A stretch of 64,000 bases of DNA from Papilionanthe hookeriana x Papilionanthe teres (GCA_022702705.1 CM040432.1:49130540-49194539); one strand, 5' to 3'; positions 25,276 to 37,744 are shown, counted from the stretch's first letter. Numbers and translations: made by a program. Notes: generated from the letters alone by a model not told the origin.

Positions 25276-25314
25276 AAATCCCCCAAACTTAACTATTACT
25301 TGCCCTCAAGTAAT
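25276..25314 (-). other. PPT and PPT-proximal stem-loop of C
   Basis: Sense AAGTTTGGGGGATTT (25290-25276) primes plus-strand DNA next to the LTR. Just upstream (25295-25314) ATTACTT/AAGTAAT pair as a 7-bp stem around a GCCCTC loop. B has GTTACTT/AAGTAAC at the same place, a compensatory change. Confidence 0.8.
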
Positions 25315-25655
25315 CCTTAATACTACATAAAAATTATGATTTATTGTGGTAAAGTTTTAATTCAGAAATACTATAATTTTGATTTAAATAAATATTATAA
25401 TATGAATTCTCAGAAAGATTTTCAAATAATTAGATTAATTATGCAGATATAAGGTTATCTAGTCATTAAGTTTAAGAGTTATAGTTTTCTATTTATTTCA
25501 AGAATGACTATATGTTGCAATATTAATTCACTTAGAGTATTCAGAAGATAGGAAACTCATGAAGAAATTATAAGTAAGAAATTAATCATAAATATAAGTT
25601 CAGAAATGTTTTTAGTTTTCCTTTTAGGTTAATCCAAGTGAAGCCAATTTTTTAT
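25315..25655 (-). other. 3' UTR of C, part 1
   Basis: AT-rich noncoding sequence between PPT and the solo-LTR insertion. It ends with AATCCAAGTGAAGCCAATTT, a phrase also found in B's 3' UTR (32500-32518). No ORF. Confidence 0.5.
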
Positions 25656-27668
25656 AAGGCTGACACGCTTAAAATATATACGCTTTTTGCTATATCATTT
25701 TACTCATTTTTTATGATATTACACTTTAAAGGAAGGTATTTTGTATGTTTTTTGGTTTTAGGTACAAGAAATGGTGATTGGAGCAAAAGGAAACAAAAAC
25801 GGTGCAATTTGGAGCAAAAATGAGCAAGAAATGAAATTCTGCCATGACACCTTTCGATAATTCTTTTGATGCTTAATTTTTTTACACTTCTTACATATTT
25901 TTGAATGAGATTACACTTTTAAGAAAGGTTATTTTTATGCTTATTTTGTAGGGATATCTGTTACGAATGCAACGCAACTGAAACGGGGCGAATCATAACT
26001 AAAACGGAGCCAAACGGAGCCAAACGGTGGAGCTGCGCAGAAATCTCGCCGACAGCGGCCTCGAGCCCGTCGACGGCGGGATTTTCCCGAGAAGGCCAAA
26101 ATATGACTGAAAGGCTCGCCGACAGCACCCTCGAGCCTACCGACAGCGAGCCTTAGTAGTTAGCCCATGTTCTAGAAGCCCGCCGACGACGAGACAGTTA
26201 ATTCTTCACAGATTCATCGAATCAGGACGCCTTTTGAAGAGGTGCTTAAGCAAACTTTGGGAATTTTTCTACCTCTTTAAGAAGAGATGAATTTGAGGGA
26301 AAAATAAGAGAGATTGGAGAGGAATTTATAGGAGAAAAGTGGAGAAAAACTTGAGGAATGTTTAGGATTCTTAGATTAAGAGTAGAAATGTAGATTTCTA
26401 CCCTTTTGGAGAGATTGGAGAGGAGATTTTGAGAGAATTTGTAAGGGATTTCACTAGCATTGCATGGATCACCGGGAGACTTTATGGGAGAGATCTTCTT
26501 CTTTCTTTCAAAGGGAAAAAGCTAAGTATTGTTCTTCATTATCTTATAATTTTGTAAACATTTATTTAGTGGATTTGCTTTGGTTACATGAAGTTTTCGT
26601 TGTGTTTTATTCGCGCTTTGTGAAGTATCTCTCTTACTTTTTCTTCTTCTTTGGAAATAGCGGCATGAGAAGATTATGCCATTATTTTCATTTTACTTTT
26701 CTTTTGTAATGAGTAGAAATTATGTTTAGGATTTTGTGATACATGATAGAAGTGAATTTAATTATAAATGTGATGGTTTTTACTTGCACTTCATTTACAT
26801 TGCAATAAGGGCCCATTGTAGTGTTAAAATTCATTGTAATTGCATTGTCCCAAAAAGGGTGGTGTAATTCTCAACAAAGTGGAACCACATTCAAATTCCA
26901 TGGATGGTGAAGTTTAGGGGAATTGAATGCAAATAAATAGGGAAATAATATTAATCGGGCTTAGAATTGGAGATTTTAGAGTGACAGGCTAAAATCCTCA
27001 ATTCGGTCCTATCGTTTGGGTGCTGAAGTGTAGATTGTTAGCCCTCAGGTGAGGGGAACGTGGGAGCTCCGAAGTGGCAGCCTGTATCCTCCCAGCCTAG
27101 TTGCAGATTCAGTAACCAAGCATAGGATTAGTCAATGTTCTTTATGCCTAGACCAAAGGGTAAAGAATATGATTGCTCCTATTTGTCACATACAATATTT
27201 AATGCATCTCAATCCTATACATTATCTATTTCATTACATAAGAATATTAGTTTTTAATATCTCAAAATTCTCCAAACCAATTCATCCAAAAAGGGTTATC
27301 TTTAGAATTATTATTTGCATTTAGTTATAGTTACTATTACATTTAACTCTTGTATTTAGGAATAGTTGCTAGATAAAACACAATGTTAATCGACATTCCA
27401 AACTAAGGACTATTAGTAGTAGACTAGAATTTGACTAAAGACCTCTTACTTCACTTCCTCGTGGGATCGATACTGGGGTTTTTAAAGAAAACTTTATATT
27501 ACTTGAAATAATACGTATACTTGCGTAGTACCCCTAGTGTGTAAAATATTTTCTAATTTTTATATCATTTAAGATTTTGCACACTAGCCACTATTTATAA
27601 ATCGGGTTAAGTTTTTGGCCATCTTTTGGAAGTTAATTTACTGCGTAATTGCGAGTCGGGTCAAAGGC
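25656..27668 (+). mobile_element. Solo LTR (2,003 bp) with TSD AAGGC
   Basis: TGACACGC...GGGTCA (25661-27663) is flanked by identical AAGGC (25656-25660 and 27664-27668). It is oriented + whereas its host C is -: it has ACACTTTAAAGGAAGGTATT near its left end and the TAGTATCGAT-type and ATACGTATACTTGCGTAG blocks near its right. The GC-rich words are TCGCCGACAGCGGCCTCGAG and CCCGTCGACGGCGGG (26045-26085). No PPT, PBS or internal sequence, so it arose by LTR-LTR recombination. The promoter-like block occurs twice (25705-25770, 25880-25965). Confidence 0.92.
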
Positions 27669-28666
27669 ATATCCTCAAGCTTATCCTCACTTATTTTCTT
27701 TTCTTTTCTTTTCTTTTTTTTCTTTTCTTTATAGGGATTGTTTTTCAATCCTTTTTTTTTACTTTTTCTTTTCTTTTTCAAGTGAGGATTACTATATCTA
27801 GATAGCCTGTTAATAATTTTGAACTTTACTCTTCTTCTCCTAAATTTGAAACTTTCAACATTCTTTACCTTATATATACTTCAAAGTTTTTACTTTATTG
27901 AATCTTAATCTTTTCTTTCTCAATTGAATTCCTAAGATTCTTAATATTTCAAAATATAGTTTTCTTTACTTTAAATAGTTAACTATAGCCTTATCCTCTT
28001 ATACTAAATATCTTAATCTATAAAATAAATTTTCATTATCAAAAGTATTTCTTTGAATCTTTTACAATATTTAGATAAAATCTAAATGTAGTATTTAGAA
28101 TTAAATTTTATCTCATAAATCATATTAATAATTTCTGAAAATATATTTTGAGAACATATAATAGTTAAGATTTTTTCTTCCTTCCCTCAAACTTAAAGTT
28201 TTCTATAAATAGAAATAGTACATGGGTGAAAGAAAAATTCTAAATATAAAATTCATACCTTTGCACTTTAAGTATTTTTATCGTTTTGAAATTTGCAGGT
28301 TCTTTTCAAAATCTCTAAATTTAGCTGTCTTGTAATATTAAAAACCCTTTCTACACACATACAGTTTAGAAAATTTGCTGGGTAATGAAATTTTAAAATA
28401 AGTATATAAAACTAAACATTAAACAAAAACAATTAACTAAAATACACTGGACATATGCATTTCACAACACAGAACAAACAGTTCACTAATTTAAACTAAA
28501 CAGTTCACAATTACTTTTACTATTACAGATATCACAAACATCCAGAAATAAAAATGTAAACTTCCACACTAAACACATATCACAAAAAATAAAGCATTGT
28601 CCACAATACAATACAATACAAATCAAAGTTCATCAAACAAAACTAAAAACAAACAAATACATCACA
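27669..28666 (-). other. 3' UTR of C, part 2
   Basis: Noncoding. It holds a long pyrimidine tract (27696-27780; purine-rich in sense), the conserved block GGATTACTATATCT(A/G)GATAGCCTGTTAAT (27787-27814), and a second PPT-like word (28184-28194; sense AAGTTTGAGGG). All three are also present in B and D at similar spacing. The + frame 28597-28797 is a shadow of the distal ORF's 3' end. Confidence 0.65.
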
Positions 28667-29833
28667 TCACATTAAATCAGACATTAAATCCCACACAATG
28701 TCGTCATGACCTTGGTCAGCAGGACGATTGGGCTGATATTGAGTATATCTGGGGCACTCTGGAAAAGTCACATCTGGCTCTTCTCGGTAATGTCTAGCCT
28801 AAGCATCGTAATAAGCCATCTCAAAATCTGAATGCCTCTGAAGATACTCACTATCATGATAATGTCTTCTTTCTAGCCCTTCAATCCTGTAATCAATCCT
28901 TTTTAATCTTTCATCTAATTTCTCAAAACTTTCCTCTGTAGGGTCATGGCATTCATCAGATCATACAAGGTAGGGGAAATAGAGGCAGGAGGCTCATAGC
29001 TAGTAGAAGGGATATCTCTAATAGTATATGGTTCTTTGCTCCTACTCCCTGATCTCCATTCCTCATGGGATGTATAAGTCTTTATATTTCCTTTAGTAAT
29101 GGGTTTCATAGGATAAACCCATTTCTCATCATCTCTTGCTTCAACTTCAGACAGTTGACAAAGTGCATAAATGAGGCCAGGATGCCCTAAAGATTCACTT
29201 GTCTCACTCCTCGTAGTAGCCATAATATTCTTATAGATTATCTTCCCCATATTAATTCTTCTATTGTTCTGAATACAAAAATTCAGAACAGGTCTCTCTA
29301 GAGACTTCAATATGATGGTATGTAGGTAGCAGAGTTAAACAGATGAAATAATGCCATGCCTTAGCAGTGACATTCATCATGGACAGTGGAAAGTTAATCC
29401 GTTCACCATTTTTAATTTTCCAAACTCCTTTCCCATCAGTGAGAAAGTTAATAACATCATCCAACGCACCTTCCGTTGTTCCAAAAGTTTCAAACTCGCT
29501 AGTATAATAGTCTTGAAGCTCGTAAAAAGAGTTAATTCTATTAGCACTGAATTCGACAGAGAAACCCCTTACTTGACCAGGCTCATCCTCAATTTGAGTC
29601 AGATTCGAGTAAAATTCTCTAACAACTTTGACAGCAGCTTTGTTTGTTGTATAGAAGAAATTCTCCCATCCTCTCTCCTTGATAACTCTTTCCACCTCTC
29701 CTCTAAGATTCTCAAAAACTCTTTCTTGAATACACTTCTTACTTTGGAAAAATTAAGTGTACCTCGATTGGGCTTTTGCATTAACGAATCGAGTTTTGTC
29801 AAATTCAAGTCTTCTCTTCTGTCTTGGAGCCAT
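28667..29833 (-). pseudogene. Distal envelope-like ORF of C
   Basis: About 385 codons from an ATG at 29833 (basic MAPRQKRRLEFDK start, shared in style with B's distal ORF). Landmarks: VVREFYSNLTQIEDEPGQVR (about residue 75), FSANRINSFYEL, LDDVINFLTDGKGVWKI, AKAWHYFICLTLLPTYH and SLGHPGLIYALCQLS. The C-terminal part is charged and likely helical. A frame change lies near 29300 and at least two stops are present (near 29757 and 28800). Same family as the proximal ORF of C, so C carries two tandem paralogous ORFs. Confidence 0.78.
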
Positions 29834-29841
29834 CGTTCAAT

Positions 29842-30043
29842 CTATCAAATCACAAAAAAAATCTAACTAATCTCTAAAATAATAACACAATGGCTTCTAA
29901 ATGGGGTTTAAAACAATCTAAATCAATTTCCATGAATTCCTTCCAAGTTTTTTCTCCACATTTTTAAATTTTCTAAAATTTCTCAATGTGGAAGAAATTC
30001 ATGGTGAAAATAAAAATTTTTTACATAGGAGTGAAGCTCTTAC
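29842..30043 (-). other. Candidate 202-nt intron before distal ORF of C
   Basis: Sense donor CTTGG|TAAGAG style (GT at 30043) and acceptor TTTGATAG ending at 29842, nine nt before the ATG. Position and length match A, B and D. Confidence 0.55.
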
Positions 30044-30289
30044 CAAGGGAAGATAAAATCCAGTGTTATAATTGGTTGAAATTGTTCCAAATCCATGATC
30101 TCTCAAGCCCTAGGTTAGTTTTTCGGGTAAAAAAGGTGAAGAAGAAGATGAATAGTGGCATTTGACCAGTCAAAATCACTGTAAATAGGTTTTTTCACGA
30201 CCGCGCCGTCGGTGGGCTCATTTGCGCAGTCGGCGGGCTCTATGGAGTTAATATCCTGTTCTTTTCAGGAAAATCGCACCGTCGGTGGC
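30044..30289 (-). other. GC-word spacer of C at the B insertion
   Basis: Leader of the distal ORF with CGCGCCGTCGGTGGGCTC, GCGCAGTCGGCGGGCTC (30200-30240) and CGCACCGTCGGTGGC (30275-30289). Element B inserted within the last word; the sequence resumes at 43596. Confidence 0.7.
30285..30289. repeat. TSD GTGGC, left copy (element B)
   Basis: GTGGC precedes B at 30285-30289 and follows it at 43591-43595, proving one integration event. Confidence 0.95.
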
Positions 30290-32134
30290 TGACCCGATTT
30301 TTGTACTTCCAAATACAAGAATTTGTTACCACTGCTAGAAAATTTAATTTCCGGCGAAGTCGCGAAACACTTGACCTGGAATAACTTGCTATATAGATGT
30401 GTACCAAATAAAACTTTTTAAATATATGTTTATATAGCAAAATATAATTTTAAAAAGAATATATTTTATATACTTTTTGGGTACTAAACAAGTATACGTA
30501 TCGTTTCAAGTAATATAGGGCTTTAAAACAAAGACCCTAGTATCGATCCCACAGGGAAAAATTATAGTGATAAATTTCTAAATATTGTTTTTCAAAAATC
30601 TTTTTGTGTTTTAATCTAACTATAAATTACTATTAATTTACTAGATGCAAATAAAGAAAACAATAATAAGACAATGATTTTGTGAAAACTATATAAAATA
30701 AACAACTTTCTTCTCTTCAATTAATCTAAGATTTTTAAGATAATTTAATATTCGTTAGAGAATTTGATTTGTGGTATTGTGCCAAATAGAAGCATTCCTA
30801 TTCTGTACCCTTTGATTCAGGCGCAAAGAACATTGGCTAATTTACATATCAGGTCCGGATGTATTGTTAGTAAAATGGGTTAATCTAGACTCACACTACT
30901 AAATGTTCAAGGGTGGCTATGGTCGGCCCTACTAGTGACCCTTTCCTAATCTATAAATCAAATTATAAGAATTTAGTCTGTCACTCTAAAAACTTATCAA
31001 TTTTATGCCCTTTAAATCTTATCTTCCTATTTATTTGCACTTCACCTTGAATAGCCTGCACATGGCCTTCGACTACCCAAGGATTCATGTGACACTTACA
31101 AGTTAAGAGTTTTTCTCCTTCTAGGTCTCAAAACTCTTCAACAGGTTTTAACAATTTAAATGGACAATTTAAAAAGTAAAGTAAGATCAGGTATTAATGT
31201 CATCACAATGTTTTAAAAATAATTTGAATTTCAATTCTCCATCGAATCTTTATTATCTTATTTATCTCTTCATAATTGAAAGAAGAAAGTAAACTAACTA
31301 CTCAGAACACATTGAATATAAACAGCAAAACATAATAAATAAACTTTGATTCGAATATAAAATACTTATCTCGAAATATTCCTTCTACGGATCTTCGATT
31401 CCTACTGACTCCACGAGTGTAATGAACTCCGAGATGCAACAACTTGAAAATAAACTTACTAAACTAAACAAAAGTGGCCCTAAATTTCTCTCTCTATTTC
31501 TCTCTCTAAGGATGAGAGATCCTAAAGTGGATAATAGAAAGGGGTTACGATGGGGGGCACATTTTTCTTAAGAAATGGACTCCTATTTATAGGCTTCGAG
31601 GGTTGCCTTGAGGCACCTCTTCAAAACATGTCCACAATCGATGAATCTTCTAGAAGGTACGTACGGCGCTGGCGGCGGAATGCGCGTCTAGGTGCCGGAC
31701 ACGCGTCCGGTTCTTCGCACCTCTTCACTTTGGCTCGCACCTCTTCGCGATTATAACCGTTTTGGAGCGTCCAAATGCAATGTATCACATGTCCTATTAT
31801 CAAGGAACAGCTGCCAGATCTTCTAGAATGTCCGATAACCGCTCACTCTATCAAAATAGCCGTTCAAACGTTGTCGAAAACTTGGCGGTTTACGTATCGA
31901 GTATGGCGCTTAGGCGCCAACTTCTGGCGCCTAGGCGCCAGGCCATATTTTTTATACTTTTTGTATTTTGCTCCATTTTTGCTCCTTTTTACTCCTTTTT
32001 GCTCCTTTTTCCTTTTTGGACCTTTTTACATCACCTACATCCAAAAACACAAAAAAATACCTTTCATTAAAGCATAATATCCTTAGAAATTGATAAGAAT
32101 TAAGACATAAAGAAATAGATATTTTTATAGATCA
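30290..32134 (-). repeat. 3' LTR of B (1,845 bp)
   Basis: Left copy, TGACCCGA...GATCA on the + strand. It carries CAAGTATACGTATCG (30488), TATCGATCCCACAGGG, the TTGTGCCAAATAGAAGC block, GC-rich words near 31660-31945, the TTTTTGCTCC decamers and the promoter-like block. The - frame 30240-30440 is an LTR shadow recurring in the 5' LTR. Confidence 0.95.
31905..31941. repeat. GC-rich palindromes in B 3' LTR
   Basis: GGCGCTTAGGCGCC (31905-31918), then CTGGCGCCTAGGCGCCAG (31924-31941), a perfect 18-bp palindrome. The 5' LTR has lost this pair to a short deletion (about 43379-43396). Related words lie in B's two internal spacers. Confidence 0.9.
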
Positions 32135-32173
32135 AAATCCCCCAAACTTAAATGTTACTTGTCCTCAAGTAAC
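32135..32173 (-). other. PPT and PPT-proximal stem-loop of B
   Basis: Sense AAGTTTGGGGGATTT adjoins the LTR start TGATC. At 32154-32173 GTTACTT/AAGTAAC form a 7-bp stem with loop GTCCTC. Conserved in C (with a compensatory outer pair) and, less perfectly, in D. Confidence 0.85.
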
Positions 32174-33469
32174 TCTTTCTACTATATAAAATATATAACC
32201 TTTGAAATAAAAGATGAATATTTAAGATTCCTTATAATTTTTTATTTTATAAAGTTTTTAGTAAATTATTAACCTAATTTCACTAACTAGGTTTAATTTT
32301 AAGAATTTAAAGAATATTTAACTACCAAATCATAAGATTTCAAACTTCTCATCCATTTTGAAAATAATAGAAGTCTATTATGTTAAGATCTCATAGATTA
32401 TTTACAAGAAACAGATCTTCTTAAAAAATCTTTCCTAAATAAATAATCATGTACAAAAATTAAGTAAAATATATAACTAGTTTTCTTCTTATAAGATAAT
32501 TCAAGTGAAGCTAATTTTTGATTAGGCATTTCCTCAAGCTTCTCCTCTCTTCCTTTTTTTCTTTTTCTTTTTTTTACTTCTCTTTTTTTTTTATACACAT
32601 ATAGAGAGGATTACTATATCTGGATAGCCTGTTAATGGTTTTGAACTTCACTATCCTTAACTTATATTTTCAAAACTTATACATTTCCACTTAATTATTA
32701 TAACATGAATAAGAATTCAAAAAGATTTCCAATCTTTTCTTTTTCAAGTGATAATTTTTTATTACTTAATATTTCTAAAATTCTATTATTTCTATCATGA
32801 ATAGAAAAATTTCTTAATCTTATTCTGATTTAAGTTAAATAATTATATTCTTAAAATCAATCAAAGTTATTAAAATTTTGGTTAATTTCACTAAATTATT
32901 TATAATTTCAAAAATAAAAGTGATCTCAAATAAATTCTTCATTCCTTAAGTTATATTAAAAAGTTTTTATTTTTATGAAAATATTAGCTCTTTAAGGACA
33001 AATAAAATTTAAATTTGAATGTATTTTCCCTTCCCCCAAACTTAAGTTTTGGTATACTATGATAATTTGAAAGTATAAGAGAAAGAAAATCATAAGAATT
33101 TTTATAAGTATGTAAAATAATCTTAAAAGAAAAATTAACTTCTACTCATGCTTTTATGAATAATTAAATAAAATTGAAGCATGTATAAAAAGTAAGCAGG
33201 CTAATTTTTATGATTATACTAAATTTTAAACAAAATTAAAGCAGAGCAAAATTACTAATTACTAAACAGTAGACTATAACAAACATATCATAAATTAACT
33301 CTAACTTCAGTCTCAACACAATATACTAAGAATACTTTAACAACCGAATCTTAACACTAATCAATCCACACAGATATTTAAACAAATCAACATACATTAA
33401 ACACAAAACTAAACAAATAATCCAAATAAAATAACTAACAGAGTAGCTCATCATAAAGATCTATAACAA
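32174..33469 (-). other. 3' UTR of B
   Basis: AT-rich, no coding frame. It holds a pyrimidine tract 32535-32595, the conserved block GGATTACTATATCTGGATAG (32608-32627), and a second PPT word at 33033-33043 (sense AAGTTTGGGGG) 894 bp from the terminal one. The - frame 32398-32598 translates the A/G tract into Lys/Arg/Glu and is not a gene. Confidence 0.65.
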
Positions 33470-34624
33470 CTAGTCACTAGATGTAGTCTCATCATCATCA
33501 TCGTCACCAAAGGAAAATTCTACGTCCTTAGGATCAACAAATGGTGTGAAACTAGGAAAAGTAGGAAAACTAACATCATGTTCACCCTTCAGAAATCTGA
33601 CTAGGGCTTCATCATACTCAGCATCATAACTACTCTTCCTCTGGGTATAATTAGATAAATGATCGAGTTTCCTATCAATAGTATCAATCTGCAGGTGAGT
33701 TTGAAATAACTCCTGTTGCTTACTCTAAAGCTGATCATGCATTGATTCCCAGAAACTTGATGGTGGCTCGGCGAAGTAGAGGGTTGAGAAGTAGAAGGTC
33801 TACACGAAGTATGTGCGAAGTAGAAGGAGCGGTCGATCTCTTCGCTCGAAGACGATCGTAGATACTAACACTCTCTGCCCGATTGGCTTGGTAGAGTTTA
33901 ACTTCTCCTCGGAAATATCGGCGGTGACTCCTTTCTTAACACATAATGAATAAATCGAGAGATGGGAATCCCGGTCCAACGAAGTCTTGGATCTCGCGGT
34001 AGAATCCACATAATCATAAATAATACGCCAACATCGATAGGCTTCCTTTCTGAATGCGGTAGTTTAAGATTGCTCGATCTCTAGTCACTTCACTCGGGTG
34101 GTTGGAAGGTAACAATCTTGCAGAAATAAAATAGTGTCATGCTTTAGAAATACCATTTAATTTGGAGGATTTGAAGTTTACCCTTTTTCAGTTCCGATCT
34201 TCCAAGATCCGCTACCGTCGATCGAATAAGCGATGATCATATCCAAATCTCCCTCGGATGGTGATAATCCAGAATAATGGCATTCGATAGTTGGTGGCGA
34301 GCCAAAAAATATATTGATTCTTTCGGGACTAAATCCTACTCTGATACCTCTGACAAAGACTCCATAATCTTCGGCATCCAGAAAATTTGCATAAAACTCT
34401 CGAACAATAGGGATAACAGCAACAGCAGTGAAATAACAGAATCGTTGCCAATTATGTGCGATGATAGTGTTTTCAATCATTTCTCCCATATGATAGAAAC
34501 TTCGTTCTGAAATGAACTTCCTAGAATTCGCAAATTCGTGGAAGCGAAAATGCGCAGCCGCAGTAGAAAATTTGCTGCTATCAAAGTTATCTCGTGCCTT
34601 CCCGCGTTTAGATTTCGGAGCCAT
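33470..34624 (-). pseudogene. Envelope-like ORF of B
   Basis: Start at 34624 (MAPKSKRGKARDNF), directly after a candidate splice acceptor. Landmarks: HNWQRFCYFTAVAVIPIVRE (residues about 60-80), REFYANFLDAEDYG, RGIRVGFSPERIN and IDGSGSWKIG. After about 34180 the frame shifts, but KAWHYFI-, LLPSNHP- and NYRIQ-type segments can still be read to about 34020. The last third is broken by more frameshifts and ends with an acidic DDDDE-type tail at 33470. Same 'putative plant transposon protein' family as the ORFs in A, C and D. B has only one full-length paralogue. Confidence 0.75.
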
Positions 34625-34823
34625 CTAAACGTGAAAGAAAACAAGAACAAATTTAGGAATCAAAGATTTAAACTCTTTTTAAGTTTATAAAACTTAAAAT
34701 AAGTTTAAAAATCCAAAAAAATCACGAAGAAAAAATTTTTTTAAAAAAAATTTCAATTCTTAGCAAAACTAGGGAAATCTATGGTGAAAATCGAAAATAA
34801 ATGGTTTAAAATGTAGATCTGAC
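34625..34823 (-). other. Candidate 199-nt intron before envelope-like ORF of B
   Basis: Acceptor TTTCACGTTTAG directly abuts the ATG. Donor is AAG|GTCAGAT, weaker than the GTAAGAG in A, C and D. AT-rich between. Confidence 0.5.
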
Positions 34824-35502
34824 CTTGAGACGAAGAAATCGAGTGGTTTCACACTCAAATCCTTGATGTTTTAACCTCCAAATGGATCTAAAAGGTGTAT
34901 TTTCGTAAAAATGGTGAAGAAGATGAAGCTTAGGCGTCAAAAATGGCTTTTGGGGGTTATTTAAGTAAATTTTTTGGTACAGGCCGAGCGGCGCTTAGGC
35001 GCCGAGTTCAGCGCCTAGGCACCGGACTCGCCTTTCACAAAAAATTATTTTTAAATTTAATTTTCCACCAAAATTCATAAATTCAACTTCCGATTACTCA
35101 TATCGAGTAGAGCTTCGAGTTTCTAACTTCCACAACATTTTTCAAAAATTTATAAAAATTAAATATTTAATCCACCAATCAAACATAAGGTTTAAATCAA
35201 ACTCACTAAATTCCATTTATAATCTTCAATATTGACTCAATACATTCCACATAAGTATTATACTTGATTCAAGTTCCTAATACACACTCAAACACAACAA
35301 TTTCTAAGCAAAAACAACACACATTGAACATGAAAGCAAATACACAGACAAACACAATTGATTCTCTAAATCGATACAACGACTCAACAAACCATATAAT
35401 AACTATCTCATTACCAGAATATTCTAATCTTCACAAGGGAAATTGTGTATTCCACTTGGAAAGAACACTAACGCTCTCGGGAATTCCGTAGCTGTCTTTT
35501 CG
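34824..35502 (-). other. Spacer between small and envelope-like ORFs of B
   Basis: Noncoding, with GGCGCTTAGGCGCCGAG and AGCGCCTAGGCACCGG (34988-35030), the same vocabulary as B's LTR. The + frame 35264-35491 lacks any family match. Confidence 0.5.
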
Positions 35503-35815
35503 TCAATCCACTTGTTTTTTTGCATACATTTCAAATTGAGCATCTTGATAAGCCACAAAATGATCAACTTGAAGTTTTCTTTGCCATTCTAGATGTTCAA
35601 TTTGATGAAACATCTCATGAATGCGATCTCCAATGCTTTTAAACTCTGCTTCAAAATTATCCAAACGATTAGAAATTTTCTCTAAACTTACAGCAATGAA
35701 ACCATTGAAGTAGGGTTGAGGATCCTTTGAGACCTTGTCCCTAGCTTTTTCTCCATGATTTCTTCCTTCAATATTCTTCAAAAATTTCTCAAATCTCTCA
35801 AGAATGAAGTGCGAG
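35503..35815 (-). CDS. Small helical ORF of B (remnant of proximal ORF?)
   Basis: About 92-104 codons without a stop; the Met at 35781 is the first, but a shared ITSS segment upstream suggests a longer original frame. The sequence is charged with heptad-like spacing (AVSLEKISNRLDNFEAEFKS, GDRIHEMFHQIEHLEWQ), so a coiled coil is likely. D has a similar ORF in the same place (60150-60578), and A and C have a full envelope-like ORF there whose C-terminus is also helical. I infer it is the retained C-terminal part. Function unknown. Confidence 0.5.
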
Positions 35816-36380
35816 GACGTAATTTTGATTGCTTGATGGTTAGGGAAGAAGCTAGGTTGATTTAAAGGTGAAAATCGTGTGAAAAGCTGAAAATTTTTTG
35901 TTTTTGCACGACCCGGTAACCGTGGCGCTTAGGCGCCGAATCGGCGCTAGGCGCCGGACTATTGATACATAGTTTGATTCTGGCGCTGCCTAGGCGCTGG
36001 AATTATGTTCAACTCCATTTCGCCTAATCGTCAAATTTCAAAATTTTGTTCTCCAAGATAGGTAAATTATACTGGTAAGAGTAATTTAGACTCAATAACT
36101 TACATTGTAAACAATCATAATGAAGGTTAACTTGATCTCCTTTTACTCATATTCAGAATAGAGTGATCCAATTTCTAAATCTTACATACTTCAGAATAAT
36201 TTTCAGCCTAAGTCAACAAAGACTTATGAGCATCAAAGTTTTCTAAAGTAATATTAAATTAATCAAGATCGAGGCATAACCTTACATTTAAACACAAAAA
36301 CCCTCAAAACAAAAGATAATTATGGGTTGCCTCCCACAAAGTGCTTGGATTAACGTCGTCAGCCCGACTTAAGTAAATCT
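35816..36380 (-). other. Post-pol spacer of B with GC words and conserved block
   Basis: GC words GGCGCTTAGGCGCCG, GGCGCTAGGCGCCGG and TGGCGCTGCCTAGGCGCTGG at 35930-36000. At 36328-36368 lies the conserved block (sense GGCTGACGACGTTAATCCAA ... TGGGAGGCAACCCA), starting just after the pol stop. Confidence 0.65.
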
Positions 36381-37744
36381 TTAATCAGGTTGACTCAATT
36401 CATAAGCCTCTTTATAAATCTTTTTAATATCTCCCTTCAATCTTAATCCATTTACTTTAAAAAATTTTCCTGTTTTGGGATCTTTAATATCCACAGCTCC
36501 ATAATGGTATACTTTCTCGACTATATAGGGTCCAATCCATTTAGATCCTAATTTTCCAGGAAACAGTTTTAAATGAGAGTTAAACAGTAATACTTTTTGT
36601 CCAGGTTCAAAAATGTTTCCTGAAATTTTCTTATCATGCAACATCTTCATTTTCTCTTTATAAATCCTCGCATTTTCATAAGCTTCATTTCTTATTTCTT
36701 CCATCTCATTTAATTGCAATAATCGCTTTTCTCCTGCTTTATTCAAATTAAAATTAAACTCCTTTATCGCCGATAAGCTTTATGTTCGAGTTCTACGGAG
36801 TAAGTGACAATGTTTACCATAAATTAACCGGTAAGGTGACATTACGATTGGTGTCTTATAAGGCTGTTCTATAAGCCCATAATGTAGAATCAAGTCTATC
36901 AACCCAATCAGTTCTTTTAGGATTAACAGTCTTCTCTAAAATTCTTTTAATTTCTCTGTTTGATACTTCAGCCATTCCACTAGTTTGTAGGTGATAAGCG
37001 GTTGCAATTCTATGTTTGATTCCAAATTTTTGTAGTAATGATTGAATTCTTATATTCCTGAAATGACTTCCACCATCAGTGATAATTACCTTAGGCATTC
37101 CAAATCTTGAAAATATCATTTTCTTTAAAAATATAGAAAGACTTTTGGAATCACAGATTGGTAAAGCAACAGCTTCAATCCACTTTGAAACATAATCAAC
37201 TGCTAATAAAATATAAATTTTTCCAGATGATGGATCAAATGGTCCCATAAAGTCTAAACCCCATATATCAAAAATTTCGACTTCCAATATATAGTTTAAA
37301 GGCATTTCATTCTTCCTAGATATATTTCCCATCCTTTGACATCGATCACATGTTTTCACATAATGTCTCGCATCTTTAAATAAGGTAGGCCGATAAAATC
37401 CAAAATTTAAAATTTTAAATGCGGTTTTATCATGTCGAAGTGTCCTCCAAAATCGGAATCATGACATTTTTGAATAATAGCAAAAGTTTCCTCATAAGGT
37501 ACACATCTTCGAATCATAGAATTTTTACCAATTTTAAATAAATGAGGTTCTTCCCAAATATAAGATTCAGCATCATTTTTAAATTTCTTAATAAATTTGT
37601 TATCCAAGTCATAAGGCAAAATATTGCTAACTAAATAATTAACAATATCAGCATACCAAGGTGTTTTGCATCTTTGAATAACATATAAAGATTCATCTCG
37701 AAATTTCTCATTTATATTTTCTTCCGAAATAATATCATTTTTAA
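36381..37744 (-). pseudogene. Integrase region of B pol
   Basis: Zinc segment VPYEETFAIIQKCHDSDFGG near 37450-37510, then a core in one open frame (36856-37359) with CDRCQRMGNISRKNEMPLNY, GLDFMGPFD (first Asp), VIITDGGSHFRN (second Asp) and SGMAEVSNREIKRILEK (Glu): the DDE set is intact. The C-terminal part 36381-36746 carries FEPGQKVLLFN and GPYIVEKVYHYGAVDIKD. Frameshifts separate the three pieces (36747-36855, 37360-37410). Confidence 0.88.

Noticed and set aside
25661..27663. 3' or 5' LTR of a separate full element in + orientation
   Set aside because: Matched TSDs directly at both ends and no internal sequence make it a solo LTR.
30240..30440. Conserved 60-66 codon ORF present twice (also 41733-41915)
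   Set aside because: The two copies are just the two LTR ends of B; identity reflects LTR duplication, not coding selection.
32398..32598. Lys/Arg/Glu-rich small protein
   Set aside because: Translation of a purine-rich low-complexity tract in the 3' UTR.
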